Shown here one piece after another: positions 22,151 through 35,904 of a stretch of DNA of 64,000 nucleotides (its first letter is position 1; each line of letters begins with the position of its first letter). The notes under the pieces were generated by a model. It saw only the letters and a list, made by a program, of their open reading frames with translations, ran no database searches and was not told the origin of the DNA. This stretch comes from Chytriomyces cf. hyalinus JEL632 (lineage: Eukaryota; Chytridiomycota; Chytridiomycetes; Chytridiales; Chytriomycetaceae): positions 1 through 64,000 of the forward strand of contig JAIWWG010000024.1 in the NCBI GenBank assembly GCA_025435555.1, given 5' to 3'. Made by a program: the position numbers and the translations under genes.

Positions 22151-24785
22151 ATGGATCTCGCAGCAAAACTGCCGAAAATACGCGACGAAGATAACGAGGG
22201 ATTCTTTGGCTCCGTCTACTCTGTCTCGGGTCCAGGTACGCAATTGTTTAGCTTTCGTGAAACATGCCTGAACTCACTCGCCCATGCAGTCGTTATTGCC
22301 GAAAACATGACCGGTGCAGCAATGTTTGAGCTGGTGAGACTGGCTTGATTCGGGCGGAACCTGTATCAGTTCTGACTTGTTCCACAGGTGCGAGTTGGGC
22401 ACTACGAACTGGTCGGAGAGGTCATTAAGATTGATCGCGATAAGGCAACCATTCAAGTGTACGAAGAGACTTGTGCGTTACATTGATGATTTACCCTTTT
22501 ACATTTTGGTGTCTCCATTGTTGACTCTGCCGCGTTTTCATTTCGCCGAATTGTCTCCATTTCAGCCGGGCTTACTGTCGGTGATCCTGTGCTTCGAACG
22601 GGAAAACCATTGTCAGTGGAGTTGGGACCGGGTGAGTTTTTTTCCTGGTGCCTCCATCGGTCAACATTGTTTTCAGACCCTTTCTTTCGCTTCAGGTCTT
22701 TGCGGAAACATCTTTGACGGTATTCAGCGACCTCTGAAGGTCTCATGCGTGGTTTTTTTTTTTTTTTTTTGGCTTGAAGGACATCCGTTTAATGCAGAAC
22801 ATACGAATGTTCTTTCAGGCGATTCAAGACATCTCGAATAGTATCTATATTCCGAGAGGAATCAGCACTCCCGCTTTGGATAAAACGCTGGATTGGGAAT
22901 TTACTCCCATCAATTTCAAGGTTTTGTTCTGTTTTGGGCAGTGGCGATGGCGACAAACTTACCAGAACTTGAAAGGTTGGGGACCATGTGACTGGAGGAG
23001 ACATTTACGGAATCGTGCAAGAAAATTCTCTGATTTCCCATAGTATCATGGTCCCCCCTAAGGCTCGTGGAACCATCACTTACATCGCGCCAAAGGGAAC
23101 GTACAACCTTACGGTACATTTTTCAGTTTTAGTCTTCAAGGCCACAGTAAAATATAACAAGTGTTTTTTCAGCAAACTGTGTTGGAAACTGACTTTGAAG
23201 GGCAAATTTCGAAACATACAATGCTTCAGCTGTGGCCTGTTCGCACTCCGCGTCCAATCGTTGAAAAACTGCCTGCTGATTTCCCCTTGCTCACTGGGCA
23301 GCGCGTTTTGGACGCTCTCTTCCCGTTTAGTGCACATCGATTGGAGGATTACGGTCGCGATTTTCGGTTTAACGAATTAATTTCGCCAGATGTGTCCAAG
23401 GAGGAACGACCGCAATTCCCGGTGCTTTCGGTTGCGGAAAAACTGTCATCTCGCAGGCCTTGTCAAAGTACTCCAACTCTGATTTAATCATTTACGTTGG
23501 GTGCGGCGAACGTGGAAATGAGATGGCTGAAGTGCTGATGGACTTCCCCGAAGTAAGTCCAACTGACAAAAACACCACTTGTCGCATCTTTTTTTTTTAT
23601 CTAACGGGCCCTTCTTGCATTGCAAAGCTCTCGATTGAAATCAACGGCCGCAAAGAGTCCATTATGAAGCGTACCACTCTTGTCGCGAACACATCCAATA
23701 TGCCCGTCGCTGCGCGCGAGGCATCGATATACACTGGAATCACGCTATCCGAATACTTCCGGGACCAAGGAAAGAACGTGGCCATGATGGCTGATTCGAC
23801 TTCTCGATGGGCCGAAGCGCTTCGTGAAATTTCGGGCCGTCTTGCTGAGATGCCTGCCGGTACGGAGTTTTGACTGTCCACTTCGAAAAATGTCATGAGA
23901 TGTAACCCTAGGCATGCAGATTCTGGATACCCTGCGTACCTTGGCGCGCGTCTCGCCCTATTCTATGAGCGCGCTGGTAAGGCTGCTTGTATTGGTAATC
24001 CACGTCGTGAAGGCAGTGTCAGCATTGTTGGAGCGTAAGAGTTTTTTGATTCTCTGGCCAAAGTCAACCCGAATCGCTCACCTCTAATCTCGGTTTTAGC
24101 GTGTCCCCACCTGGAGGAGACTATAATGATCCAGTCACTTTAGCCACTTTGAACATTGTGCAAGTTTTCTGGGGTTTGGACAAGAAGCTTGCTCAACGTA
24201 AACATTTCCCCTCCGTCAACTGGTCCATCAGTTATTCGAAATACATGAAGGCTCTCGAACCGTACTATGAAAGCATGGACCCAGAATTTATCGGACTAAG
24301 AACTAAGTGCAGAGAAATTCTGCAGCAGGAAGAAGACCTGGCCGAAATTGTGCAGCTGGTCGGAAAGGTTTGGACCTCCCATCTTTTTTTTTTTTTTGGT
24401 CTAATATCAGTACTGATGCTTCCTCTACGCATAGAGTGCATTGGGTGAAGCTGACAAGATTACCCTTGACATTGCAAAAATTATCAAAGAGGACTTTTTG
24501 CAGCAAAACGGATACTCCAGCTACGACCGTTACTGCCCCTTCTTTAAAACCGTGGGTATGCTGCGAAACATGATGGGATTCTTTGACCAAGCCACGCACT
24601 GTGTCGAGTCATCTAGCGGACAAATTACATGGGGCAAAATCCGAGAGAACATGGGTGACATTTTGCATAAACTGAGTTCCATGAAGTTTGAGGATCCTGC
24701 GGATGGCGCGGACGTGTTGAGAGAGCGGTACGCAAAACTGGGACGTGAAATTGAGGACCGGTTCCGAAACATTATGGACTCCTGA
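22151..24785 (+). CDS. VMA1: V-type H+-ATPase catalytic subunit A (VMA1)
   Basis: Thirteen exons: 22151-22235, 22290-22333, 22388-22472, 22566-22631, 22696-22739, 22780-22920, 22976-23113, 23173-23324, 23390-23552, 23628-23859, 23920-24034, 24100-24367, 24435-24785 (1884 nt, 627 aa). Catalytic subunit of the vacuolar proton pump. Seen are [33 protein letters not shown]-like LWPVRTPRP, the P-loop [51 protein letters not shown], and [12 protein letters not shown]. No intein is present at the P-loop, where yeast VMA1 carries one. The intron at 23325-23389 has an unusual GTTTAG donor, and several introns hold long T runs. Confidence 0.97.
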
Positions 24786-25134
24786 AGACTTGGAACTCGA
24801 GTTTTTCTTTTCTTTCGATATCTGCGCTGTGCTGCTGTCTTTTTATAAGTGTCTTATATCGAATGCTGCAATAAACAAAAAAGCGTTGCGAAACCCCTTT
24901 CCCTTAATCGCGGGTCTGTGTGCTTGGAAGCCGATCCCAGATGCGTCTTCTTCACGAGGCATTTTTTTCCCCCTGGATCAACAGCTGCAGTTTTGGGGTC
25001 GCGGAAATCTTATTCTCTTCTTCAAACGTTGCTCTGATTAAGGGTGGGCGTCAACGGAAGACTGCATCTAAATATTTATCCGTGCGAGTGTTAAATATTT
25101 ACGCCAGAACTTTGCATAAAAATAAACATCGATA
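24786..25134. other. Intergenic, VMA1 3' / RPT1 promoter
   Basis: 349 bp. An AATAAA at about 24870 should end VMA1. The 70 bp before RPT1 are AT-rich and hold TTTGCATAA 16-24 bp before the ATG; the same nine bases stand just upstream of the proteasome alpha4 start. No TATA box is clear. Confidence 0.4.
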
Positions 25135-27157
<2,023 letters not shown>

Positions 27158-27305
27158 AAATTATTGCCGACACGCCAGTTGGGTCCAATTGGAAAACGTT
27201 TTTTTCGAATAAAAGACCTGTTTGCACACAGTTACGGATGTTGCTTCGCGCTCGAAGAAAGGGCAGTCCATTTATTACACTCTCGAACAAATTCATCCTT
27301 GTCGC

Positions 27306-28570
27306 TCAAGCAGATGAGCTCGAGGGACCAGCTGCAGCAGTCTGCGTAATCGTCAGAATTTGAAAGGTTAGAGTACTTGCATAGATACACCAATCACAAC
27401 CATTTACCTCAGCCGCGTTCTCGGCCTCAATGGCCGTCACGATTTTTTCGACCTCTTCTGCAGTCAAGTTTCTCAGGATACTGTCTGGTCCCATGACAGA
27501 AACTTCAATGTTCTTGGCACCAGTTTGGACAATCTGCAAAAATATTTTTCATCTCAGCAAAACGCGTCTTGTGGCAATAAAATGAAACGCAGCCACGAGT
27601 CCAAAAACAATACCTCCAACAGCGATTTAATGGACAATTTGATGGAATCAGCATCGGACATGTCTTCTTTGTAGTGCTTTTCCAAGAATTCGCGCACCGT
27701 CTTTGAGCTTCGTCCAATGGCATTGGCCTGAGGGAATGAATTCAGCAAAGCAAAAAGCGAGGATTATAACATCGGCTATCACCTTCCACGCCGAGTAAAT
27801 TCCAGATGGGTCTGTTTGGTACAGCTTGGGCACTTTGTCCGAGTCAAATCCGATAATCAGCGTGGAAATACCGAAAGGTCTGACACCTCCAGACTGGGTG
27901 TATTTCTATTATTCGCCAGCCAAAAGTAGATAGAATGGTTGAGTACTGGCATGACATTCCAAGTATCCATCACTGCAATGACCTGTTGAACTCCAGCAAT
28001 ATATCTCGTAATGTATTCGATGGAAACGGGGTCTTCGACAGTCAAACGGTGCGATTGGCATTCGATACGCGCCTTATTGATGAGCACGCGTGCGTCGGCG
28101 TTAAGTCCTGCCAGCAAAGCGCGGTTGTGAGCATATGGATAAGCACAAAAACACGAACGCCGCCGCACCCGCAAAGGCCATGCACACGTGGTCGTCCAGA
28201 AGCGCAATCTTTCGCACAGTTCTTGGGTCCTGCAATTTGAGGGTTGTCTTCTTTTCGACAGCGAGGACGACCAAGTTCTTGCCACGCACACCAACCTGTG
28301 GCCCTTTCGAGGTTCAAAGGACGCACAAAAAGAAATGCATTCAGAGCTGGATACTCACGGCGCAAGTTCCTTTTCGCACGGCTTCGACGGCCTGTTAAGG
28401 TTGAGTAAGCGTTGTGCGTCATATAACGAAAGGGGTTTTAAAAACGCACATATTCGACTTGGAACAGGTGTCCATCGGGCGAGAAGACGGTCAGTGCGCT
28501 GCCAGTGAGGGAATTCAGTATCAGGATGCCGTTCCCGTGCACGCCATGTCTGTTACCGGTCGTAGCTCAT
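27306..28570 (-). CDS. PRE6: 20S proteasome subunit alpha4 (PSMA7/PRE6)
   Basis: Nine exons: 28557-28570, 28450-28498, 28359-28391, 28169-28295, 27983-28107, 27783-27905, 27614-27727, 27408-27533, 27306-27341 (747 nt, 248 aa). Alpha-ring subunit of the 20S core. Seen are [20 protein letters not shown], the paralogue-specific [86 protein letters not shown] and [13 protein letters not shown]. These match alpha4 rather than other alpha subunits. The first exon is only 14 nt, and the 5' splice site after QQ is a weak GTCATT. The C-terminus ([11 protein letters not shown]) replaces the usual Lys-rich tail. Confidence 0.95.
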
Positions 28571-28915
28571 TTTATTTTTTTGTGGAGTTATGCAAATGAA
28601 TTGCGCGTTCCTTTTCCTTGAACTGAGTGTGCATTCAGCGGATATCACGACATTGACCAATGACATGGACCGATACGCACCATCGATGTTGCGCATTAAT
28701 GTAAGCCAGTTGATGAGAGTAGATTGCGGTTCGGCCATCTCAATAGAGCATCTCATATCTGCACGGCCACATAGATTCATTTTATTCACTGATGCTCTGT
28801 GTGGTGACCATCCAAATACGCGATCAGTCTTCGCAAGGCCGTTTCCTGCACTCGTTGATGGGAAAGTTCCCCGAAATAACGAAATAAACCTCGGGCAAAA
28901 ATCTCACATTAAAAA
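28571..28915. promoter_or_regulatory. Divergent promoter region, PRE6 / PMT2
   Basis: 345 bp between divergent starts. Beside the PRE6 start on the minus strand there is TTTGCATAA (ttatgcaaa on the plus strand, 28588-28596), shared with the RPT1 leader. The plus-strand side is A-rich before the PMT2 ATG. Nothing else is recognised. Confidence 0.4.
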
Positions 28916-31900
28916 ATGGCTGAGACAGAGTTGCGGAAGAGACCCGCAGCAAAGGCAGCAACTGTCAATGGAACCACTGCAACAGTGAAACCCGAACCGG
29001 AAAAGCCAATCGCTAAAGTGGCGGACAGCGAAGATTCTCAGGCAAAGAGCAAAGTGCGCAAATTGGGTTGGGCCATTTTCTCGACAACTCAACTGATCCT
29101 GTTCAAAATCCAACGGACAGGTTCCCAAGAAGAAGAATGCATTCAACGCCGTTCCATATATTGCTCTGTTGTTGACTATCGCGTCTGTGTTCACGAGGGT
29201 GTACCGGCTTGGACGGGCTGACTTTGTTGTGTGGTGAGTTCATTCGTTTGACACGTCGCAAATCTGAACTTGATAATAATCTTTTTTGAATATTAGGGAC
29301 GAAGCTCACTTTGGGTGCGCACATTGCATTCTTGTAGTCCCGCATCTCAAATCGCTAACGTTAAAAACCAAAACAGCAAATTCGCATCCTTCTACATCAA
29401 ACGTTCCTTCTATTTCGACGTCCATCCTCCATTGGGTAAAACCCTGCTGGGCGCATCGGGACTTTTTATCGGATACAATGGCTCGTTTCCTTTTGAATCT
29501 GGCAAGCAGTATCCTCCAGAGTTGAATTACACGGGAATGCGTGCGTTTTGCTCACTGATTGGATCTCTGATGGTTCCATTGGGTTTCTATACGGGACTGC
29601 AGCTGAAAATGTCGGTTCTTGCGAGCACATTTCTGGCAACGATGGTCATGTTTGGTAAATTACCCTGGAAAAAAAAAGCTCAACACAAGTGTGTGCTCAA
29701 GACATGAATTTTCGCTGGATTATTTCCCCAGATGTGGCTTTGTTGTCGATCAGTCGGTTCATTCTGTTGGATTCGCTGCTTCTGTTTTTCACGGCGTTGT
29801 CAGCTTACTGTTTGGTCGTTTTCCGCAACTATCAAAAAACCGAACCACTGTCCGCCAGATGGCACATTTGGATGGCTTACACTGGAATTTCAATCGGCTG
29901 CTGTTTGAGGTATTTGATGGGTACAAGTAACCTGTTGAAGTGCAAAAAAATTTAACTGAAAGACTTTAGTGTTAAATGGGTCGGCCTGTTTGTGATTGCT
30001 CTTGTTGGTCTTGTAAGTGGGCGCCCAGATCGAGGCCATTTTTTGCTTCCATTCTTTTTCCTTTCTTCGACTCTGATCTTATTTTGCGACTTGCATGTTT
30101 GCAGAACACTCTCGAAGATTTGTGGGTTATGCTCGGTGACTTGAAGATGCCAGTTGTGAGTTCCCTTTTCACCGCGTCTCTGTCACAAGCAACTAAAAAC
30201 TTGCAACAAATTCCAGCGAACCTATGCGCGTCACTGGATTGTTCGAATTGTCTGTTTGATCCTCCTTCCTGCAGCCGTCTATGTGTTTTCATTCTGGCTT
30301 CACTTTACAATTTTGAACGAATCGGGAGAAGGCGATGCTCAGATGAGCTCATTGTTCCAGGCAAATCTGCAAGGAAACAATTTCCACGAAAATCCAATCT
30401 GTGAGTTTGTCCCTCGTTCATTTGATTAGACTGCATGAGAAAAACTTAACAGTATCTCTCAGCCGTCGCATTCGGTTCCAAGATTTCCCTCAAAAACGGG
30501 GCGCGTGGCGGTGGTCTTTTGCACTCCCACATCCAGACGTACCCAGCAGGTGCTTCGGGATCTGAGCAGCAACAAGTCACCTGTTACCACCACAAGGACC
30601 AGAACAATGAATGGTTCGTCATGACCCCACTTGAGGAGGAGATGCCTGCCGAGAACGTGGTCCAATTCTTGTATGATGGAGACATTATTCGCTTGCGTGA
30701 GTTTTTTTGTGATTGACGCAAATTGTAACTCTGGTTTTCGGCAAATTGAATTCAAAAAATACTTTTTTTTTTTTTTTTTTCACGCTCAGAACATGAGCAA
30801 ACCTTGAAACTCTTGCACAGTCATCCTCTGGTTGCTCCAGTTTCCAAAGCCCATTGGGAAGTTAGTGGATACGGAAACGTGAGTCTCTCAGACCCGAACG
30901 ATTTATGGGTTGTGGAGATTGTCAAGGTTTGTTAAAATACAGAGGGGATGAAATCTGGCGCAAACTTAAAAAGTGCATAATTTTTTTCAGGACAAGCGCC
31001 CACCGGTTGAAGGCGAAAAGCGCGAAGTGCAATCTTTGACGACGCAGTTTGCTCTTCGTCACAAGGAATTGGGCTGCCTCCTTCATTCGGGTGAATCCAA
31101 AAACTTGCCCGAATGGGGTTTCAAACAGGCCGAAGTGTACTGCGACAGGACTGCCGACTTGAAGAACCCAGGAAACTTGTGGAACGTTGAACAGCACTGG
31201 AACTCTTTACGTGAGCTTTTTTCTCTTTTTCCTCAACGATTAAAGGAAGTCTTGCTTACCCATTCGTTCTTAAAGTTCCTCCCGGTGGATCTGCGGCTTA
31301 TCCTCAATCATTTTGGCGCAACTTTGTGGACCTGAACATTGCCATGTGGCAAGCAAACAATGCTTTGACTCCGGACCCAACTAAAGAACCTGATCAGTTG
31401 ACGTCCAAGCCTCACCAGTGGCCCATTATGCAAGTTGGACTCAGAATGTGTGGTTGGGGAGACAATGAGCTCAAATACTTTTTGCTTGGAAACCCTGTCG
31501 TCTGGATTGGATCCACAATTGCTCTCGTAGTTTTCGCTGCTTTATGTTTCGCGTATTTGGTTCGTGCCCAAAGACGTTGCGGGGACTGGAAGAATGAGGG
31601 TGAGTTTTATCACATGGGGCAAATTCGACACCCTTTGTCATGTACTTATCACCGGAGCTGGGATTTTTTTTTTTTTTTTTTCAATAGATGAACTGGATGA
31701 TTTCATGTTTGCCGGTAAAGTCGGTGTCCTCGGATGGTTCTTGCACTACCTTCCATTCTTTATCATGGGCCGTGTCATGTACTTGCACCACTACTTCCCA
31801 GCACTGTACTTTGCGATTATTCTGTTTGCATTCGTTGTGGATCATGTCGCGAAAAAGACTGGAAAAATCCTTCACGCAGTTATCCTGCTCGCGTTCACTG

Positions 31901-32079
31901 CGGCTGTTGTGGTTGTGTTTATTCAGTTTTCGGACTTTGTGTTTGGTATGGATGGACCAGCAACGCAGTGGGCGCATTTGAAGTGGTTCTCGACGTGGAA
32001 TGTGTTTGATGGTGTTGCGGGGAGTGTGAGTGCGGCAGTGAGTGGGGACTTTGGTGGAGCCGGGAGCGGCAGTGCTTGA
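28916..32079 (+). CDS. PMT2: Protein O-mannosyltransferase, PMT2 family
   Basis: Thirteen exons: 28916-29053, 29121-29233, 29297-29314, 29377-29654, 29732-29909, 29970-30012, 30105-30155, 30217-30400, 30463-30696, 30790-30926, 30991-31210, 31276-31599, 31688-32079 (2310 nt, 769 aa). It transfers mannose from dolichol phosphate to Ser/Thr of ER proteins. Catalytic loop 1 carries WDEAHFGKFASFYIKRSFYF, then DVHPPLGKTLLG; HPPLGK and FIGYNGSF place it in the PMT2/POMT2 branch. The lumenal MIR domain has LLHSHIQTYPAGASGS, LHSHPLVAPVS and EVSGYG. C-terminal spans include FLHYLPFFIMGRVMYLHHY. The third exon is an 18-nt microexon (DEAHFG) that encodes the catalytic-loop acidic residues. All phases agree. 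Confidence 0.95.
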
Positions 32080-33324
32080 AGCATGCACAATGTTGTTTCT
32101 TTTTCCGGTTTTTTGGCTCCTTTTTTATATTGTTCCGATTGGGGTGTGTTTCTGAGGCACGGGTCTCAAGTGTGTTTTTTATGAAGAAAGAGGGGGTCTG
32201 TTGCGAAAGATGATTTGTTTGTTTGTTTGTTTTGATGGCAACTTGTCAGAATGTCTCGGGTTGCCCTCAAGTGTCGCCGTTCATTTCGCACTCCAGGATA
32301 AATTTAAATTGATAAATACATTTCTGTTTGCAGGCGGCGCTGATAAGAGAAGAGTGATATTATGAAGAATGCGTTTCAAACGCTTTACTTTAATTCCTCA
32401 CATATTAATAATCAAATAAAAAATAAAAATAAAAAAACGAGCACCAGCGACTGACTCACTCTCAATGTATTGCAATGCAATGCAAAGTGCTGCAATGTAC
32501 TGAACAATCTTTCGAGAACCAGCTAAAAAATATATACGAATACGCGACATGTTGACGGAATAAAAAGTATGAAGCCAGCGGGGGTCGACCATAAACATCC
32601 GGGAAGTTACTTTAACCCAGTGGGTTTGTTTCCCGTGTTGGGCCATTTGTGTGTTTGGATTATTCATGATTAGGAATGAATGGAATCAGTGCTTGTGTCT
32701 CTTGTTCACAGGTTTGATTTTATATCCGGTGGACGCGGAGGACCAGCAAAGACTTTGCCGTTGGAAAGAGAAAACAAAAGATGCAATATGAGTTATTTTA
32801 TAAGTTCCTTGCCGGATGCTGCACAAGATCCGCTGGTGCTTGCTCCTCACTGCCAAAGGTCCCCCTATCTTCCTGCTTTGTCCCACGGAACATGCAGAGT
32901 GCGTGGAAATGACGAAAAGTGGATTATATTCGCGGGAATTGTTCTTGTTGTTGTTCCAATTTGAGGGTGGGGCCACTTTGCATCGCGATCAAAGAGTCAG
33001 GTGACGTTGTTTCATCGGGAGTCAATGTGCGTGTTCGGACACTGGCAGCGCATATTCGGACACGCGTGTGACTGGATCGTGTCTGCATCAAGAATGCTGC
33101 TGCTTGATGCGGGGGGGATGTGTCCGCAATGCCACTGGATGCCCAACCCACGCTCATCCTCCCGCAATTTGGATTACGCGATTAAAAATAATTTTAATTA
33201 TTTCCAAATGGACGTGGGCTTGTCCTTGTTACACCAGATTGCCACCGCCGCCACCCAAAACAATCTGATTTAAAAAAAAGATTGCGCTACAAAAAGGCGA
33301 ATTGCATTTTCTTTTTTAAAAAAT
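32080..33324. other. 1.2-kb gap with no clear gene
   Basis: Holds the PMT2 3' end, a short (TTTG)n run near 32215-32240, and AT-rich stretches. One ATG-started plus-strand frame, 32680-32964 (94 codons), ends in a hydrophobic WIIFAGIVLVVVPI and could encode a tail-anchored small protein, but it has no recognisable domain and no clear promoter. I would not call a gene here. Confidence 0.3.
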
Positions 33325-33348
33325 AAATCCAAATCCAAATCCAAATCC
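33325..33348 (+). repeat. (AAATCC)4 abutting the PTR2 start codon
   Basis: Four perfect copies of AAATCC end exactly at the base before the ATG at 33349. The second PTR2 gene at 43.3 kb lacks this repeat in its leader. Length changes here would alter only the 5' UTR. Confidence 0.9.
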
Positions 33349-35464
33349 ATGGCGGACGACATGAAGAAGGCCGAAGAGGCCATCCAGGCAACGACAGCAC
33401 AGGTACCACCTGCACTCCCTTTCATTCTGTGCTGTCCAATTCACCCGCTAAACACCCCCACCCAACAAAAGGACTTGGACGACCTCAACCTCACCGAGGA
33501 CCAGATCCGCAGTCGCAAGCTCGAACTCGAGATGAACAAGGAGCGAGACGCCATCATCCTCGCCAACCCAAACAAGCTGCCTGTCGCTGTGTGGTTTGTG
33601 AGTACCATCCGCTTCCTTCCTTCCCACCACACGACTGACTCCAAGCATCCAAATTAAAAATTTCCTCGTCAATTTAAACAAAGATTATCCCAAACGAACT
33701 TGGAGAGCGTTTCTGCTTCTACGGAATCACCCCCATCCTCAAGAACTTCTTCAAGTACCAGCTGGGATACAACATTGCTGCTGATGCCAACGCAATGAAG
33801 GTATGTCTGCTTCCTTACTCTTTCACCTACCGAATCTAACCCCATGATAAACGGAAACGGAACAGGATATTTTCATGGGTCTGTGTTACTTCACCCCCAT
33901 TCTCGGCGCCATCATTTCCGACTCCTACCTGGACAAGTTCAAGACCATTGTGTCCCTGTCAAGCGTCTACATCCTTGGTCTGATTGTCCTGACCATCACC
34001 TCATGGCCAACTGTCATGGGCGTTGCCACCACTCAAATGTCCCGTGTCGGACCTTTGCTTGGACTGTTGATGATTGCCATCGGAACCGGTGGAATTAAGC
34101 CATGTGTCTCTGCCCACGGAGGAGACCAGTTCTTGAGCGTACAAACTTACGGACTGCAGGCATTCTACAACTACTTCTACAGTGAGTTACCTTTGCTTTT
34201 ATCTCCATCTCTCCCTCCTGGACACGTTACTCTCTGATTGTATCCTTGTTTCCTCTCCCTTTTTAACATTTATCCCTTCACCAGTGTCCATCAACTTTGG
34301 TGCCCTGATTTCGTCCACCGTCTCCCCCATGATTGCCCAAAATGAATACTTCCCATGGCCATTGGCACAAAACCAAACCCTCACCGAGTACTTCGCTCCA
34401 AAGGGACTCAAGGCTCCTCTTGGAAACGGTTACCCATTCAGTTTCCTCATGTTGACATGTTTCATGATTGCTGCTATGGGTATCTTTATTGCTGGTTTCA
34501 AGACGTACCGTGTTGTCCCACCCGCTGGCCGATTCATTCTGTTTGACCACATCAAGACGGGAATTACTTATGCTGGATACCGTATGAAGATGAAGCGTGA
34601 GGACGCGTACAAGGCCACTGCTGATATTCACACTGAAGGAATGGTTGTTGAGATGCTCGACCTGATCAAGGTTATTGGTGCCATCTGGCCAGCTCCCATT
34701 TTCTGGATGGTGTTTGGCCAAAACTCTGGACCTTGGCAAGACATGGGTGAGCAGATGGTGGTGCCATTTGGTGGATCTCAGAAGGGATTCTTTGGAACAG
34801 GTGTGTGTTTGATAACAGCGAGCGTTCATCTCCTCAACTTTTGCTAATGACGCGCTTCTCTTTAGAAACTCTCAACAACTTCTGGAACCCCTTCTTCATT
34901 TGCGTTATGGCTCCTATTCTTGCCAACTATGTCTACCCCGTTGTTGACAAACGGTTTGGTGTGAGAGCATTTGGTCTTCAACAAAGAATGGTTGTCGGAC
35001 AAGTCCTGGCCGCTCTTTCTTTCGTCGTCAGTGCTCTTCTGCAACGCTGGGTCAACGGTACCTGTGCAGCCGGTGAAGAGAAAGACTCCTGCGCCGGAAC
35101 CGTCAGCATTCTCTGGCTCATTCTTCTTTACGTCATTATTACCCTCGGAGAGTGCTTCTTCTCCATCTCTGGTCTCAACTTTACCTACACGGAAGTCGGC
35201 AAACGTACCAAGTCCTCTTGCGCCGCCTTGTGGCTCCTTACCAGTGGTATCGGATCCTTCATGTCTTCCGCTTTCCTCACTGCTACCATGTCTGCTGACC
35301 AAAACGCTGTTGCTGCTGGAACTAAAAAGTACTCTGAAATCACATGGAACCGTGAAAACTTTTTGTGGTTGCTTGCGGGATGCTGTTTGGCGTCTGCTAT
35401 GGTGCAGTTTGTTATTGCAAGAAACTATGTGCCAAAGGCGTTCCGTGAGACTGCCAAGTTCTAA
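33349..35464 (+). CDS. PTR2-type proton/peptide symporter, copy A
   Basis: Six exons: 33349-33402, 33472-33597, 33684-33800, 33866-34181, 34285-34800, 34866-35464 (1728 nt, 575 aa). Member of the POT/PTR family that takes up di- and tripeptides with protons across the plasma membrane. The substrate/proton motif is seen early as NELGERFCFYGITPILKNFF (E-x-x-E-R-F/Y type), followed by GAIISDSYLDKFKTI, GTGGIKPCVSAHGGDQF, FNYFY-like FYNYFYMSINFGA, and a late FSISGLNFTYTEVGKRTKSS. About 12-14 helices. It is strongly similar to copy B at 41.2-43.3 kb, with the same exon lengths for the last four exons, in inverted orientation. Confidence 0.93.
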
Positions 35465-35904
35465 AAAAAGCGTGAACTTTTTGTAATTTGGTTTTGTGTT
35501 CCATATATTCTTGTTTTTTTCTGAACTTTTTTTTTTTGGGGGGGAGGTTGTTTGTAACCTGACTGACTGCACGCTCTGCTATGAAATAAAGGGAAATGTG
35601 TCGTGTTAGTTTTCGCGTTCAGTAAGACCCATATATCGGCCGTGCATACACGGGATGATCAAAGAGTCCGTGGTGGCATGCGAAAACTTGAAATGGTGTC
35701 GTCCGATGACTTGGAGACAGGCTGCACATCAACATTCGCTGCTGCCGGCCCTCTTTCTCGTTGGTCACAGTTGTGTTTATCACAGATAGCAAGTTTCCAC
35801 TGATCATGAAAGCTAACCGGTCTGCCTGTAAATTCTGATGCCGCGTCAAAAGTACCTGCAAACTATATTTATTTGCAGAAAACACGGTGCAAACACCCAG
35901 CGAC
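35465..35904. other. Convergent 3' region, PTR2 A / SF3A3
   Basis: 440 bp between two stop codons. AATAAA at about 35585 should serve PTR2 A. T- and G-rich tracts (35520-35545) follow the stop. No gene seen. Confidence 0.5.

Noticed and set aside
22151-24785. An intein in VMA1, as in budding yeast
   Set aside because: The P-loop exon runs straight through [14 protein letters not shown] and total length is normal.
32398-32667. 89-codon minus-strand frame in the 32-kb gap
   Set aside because: AT-driven, no domain, no splice or promoter support.
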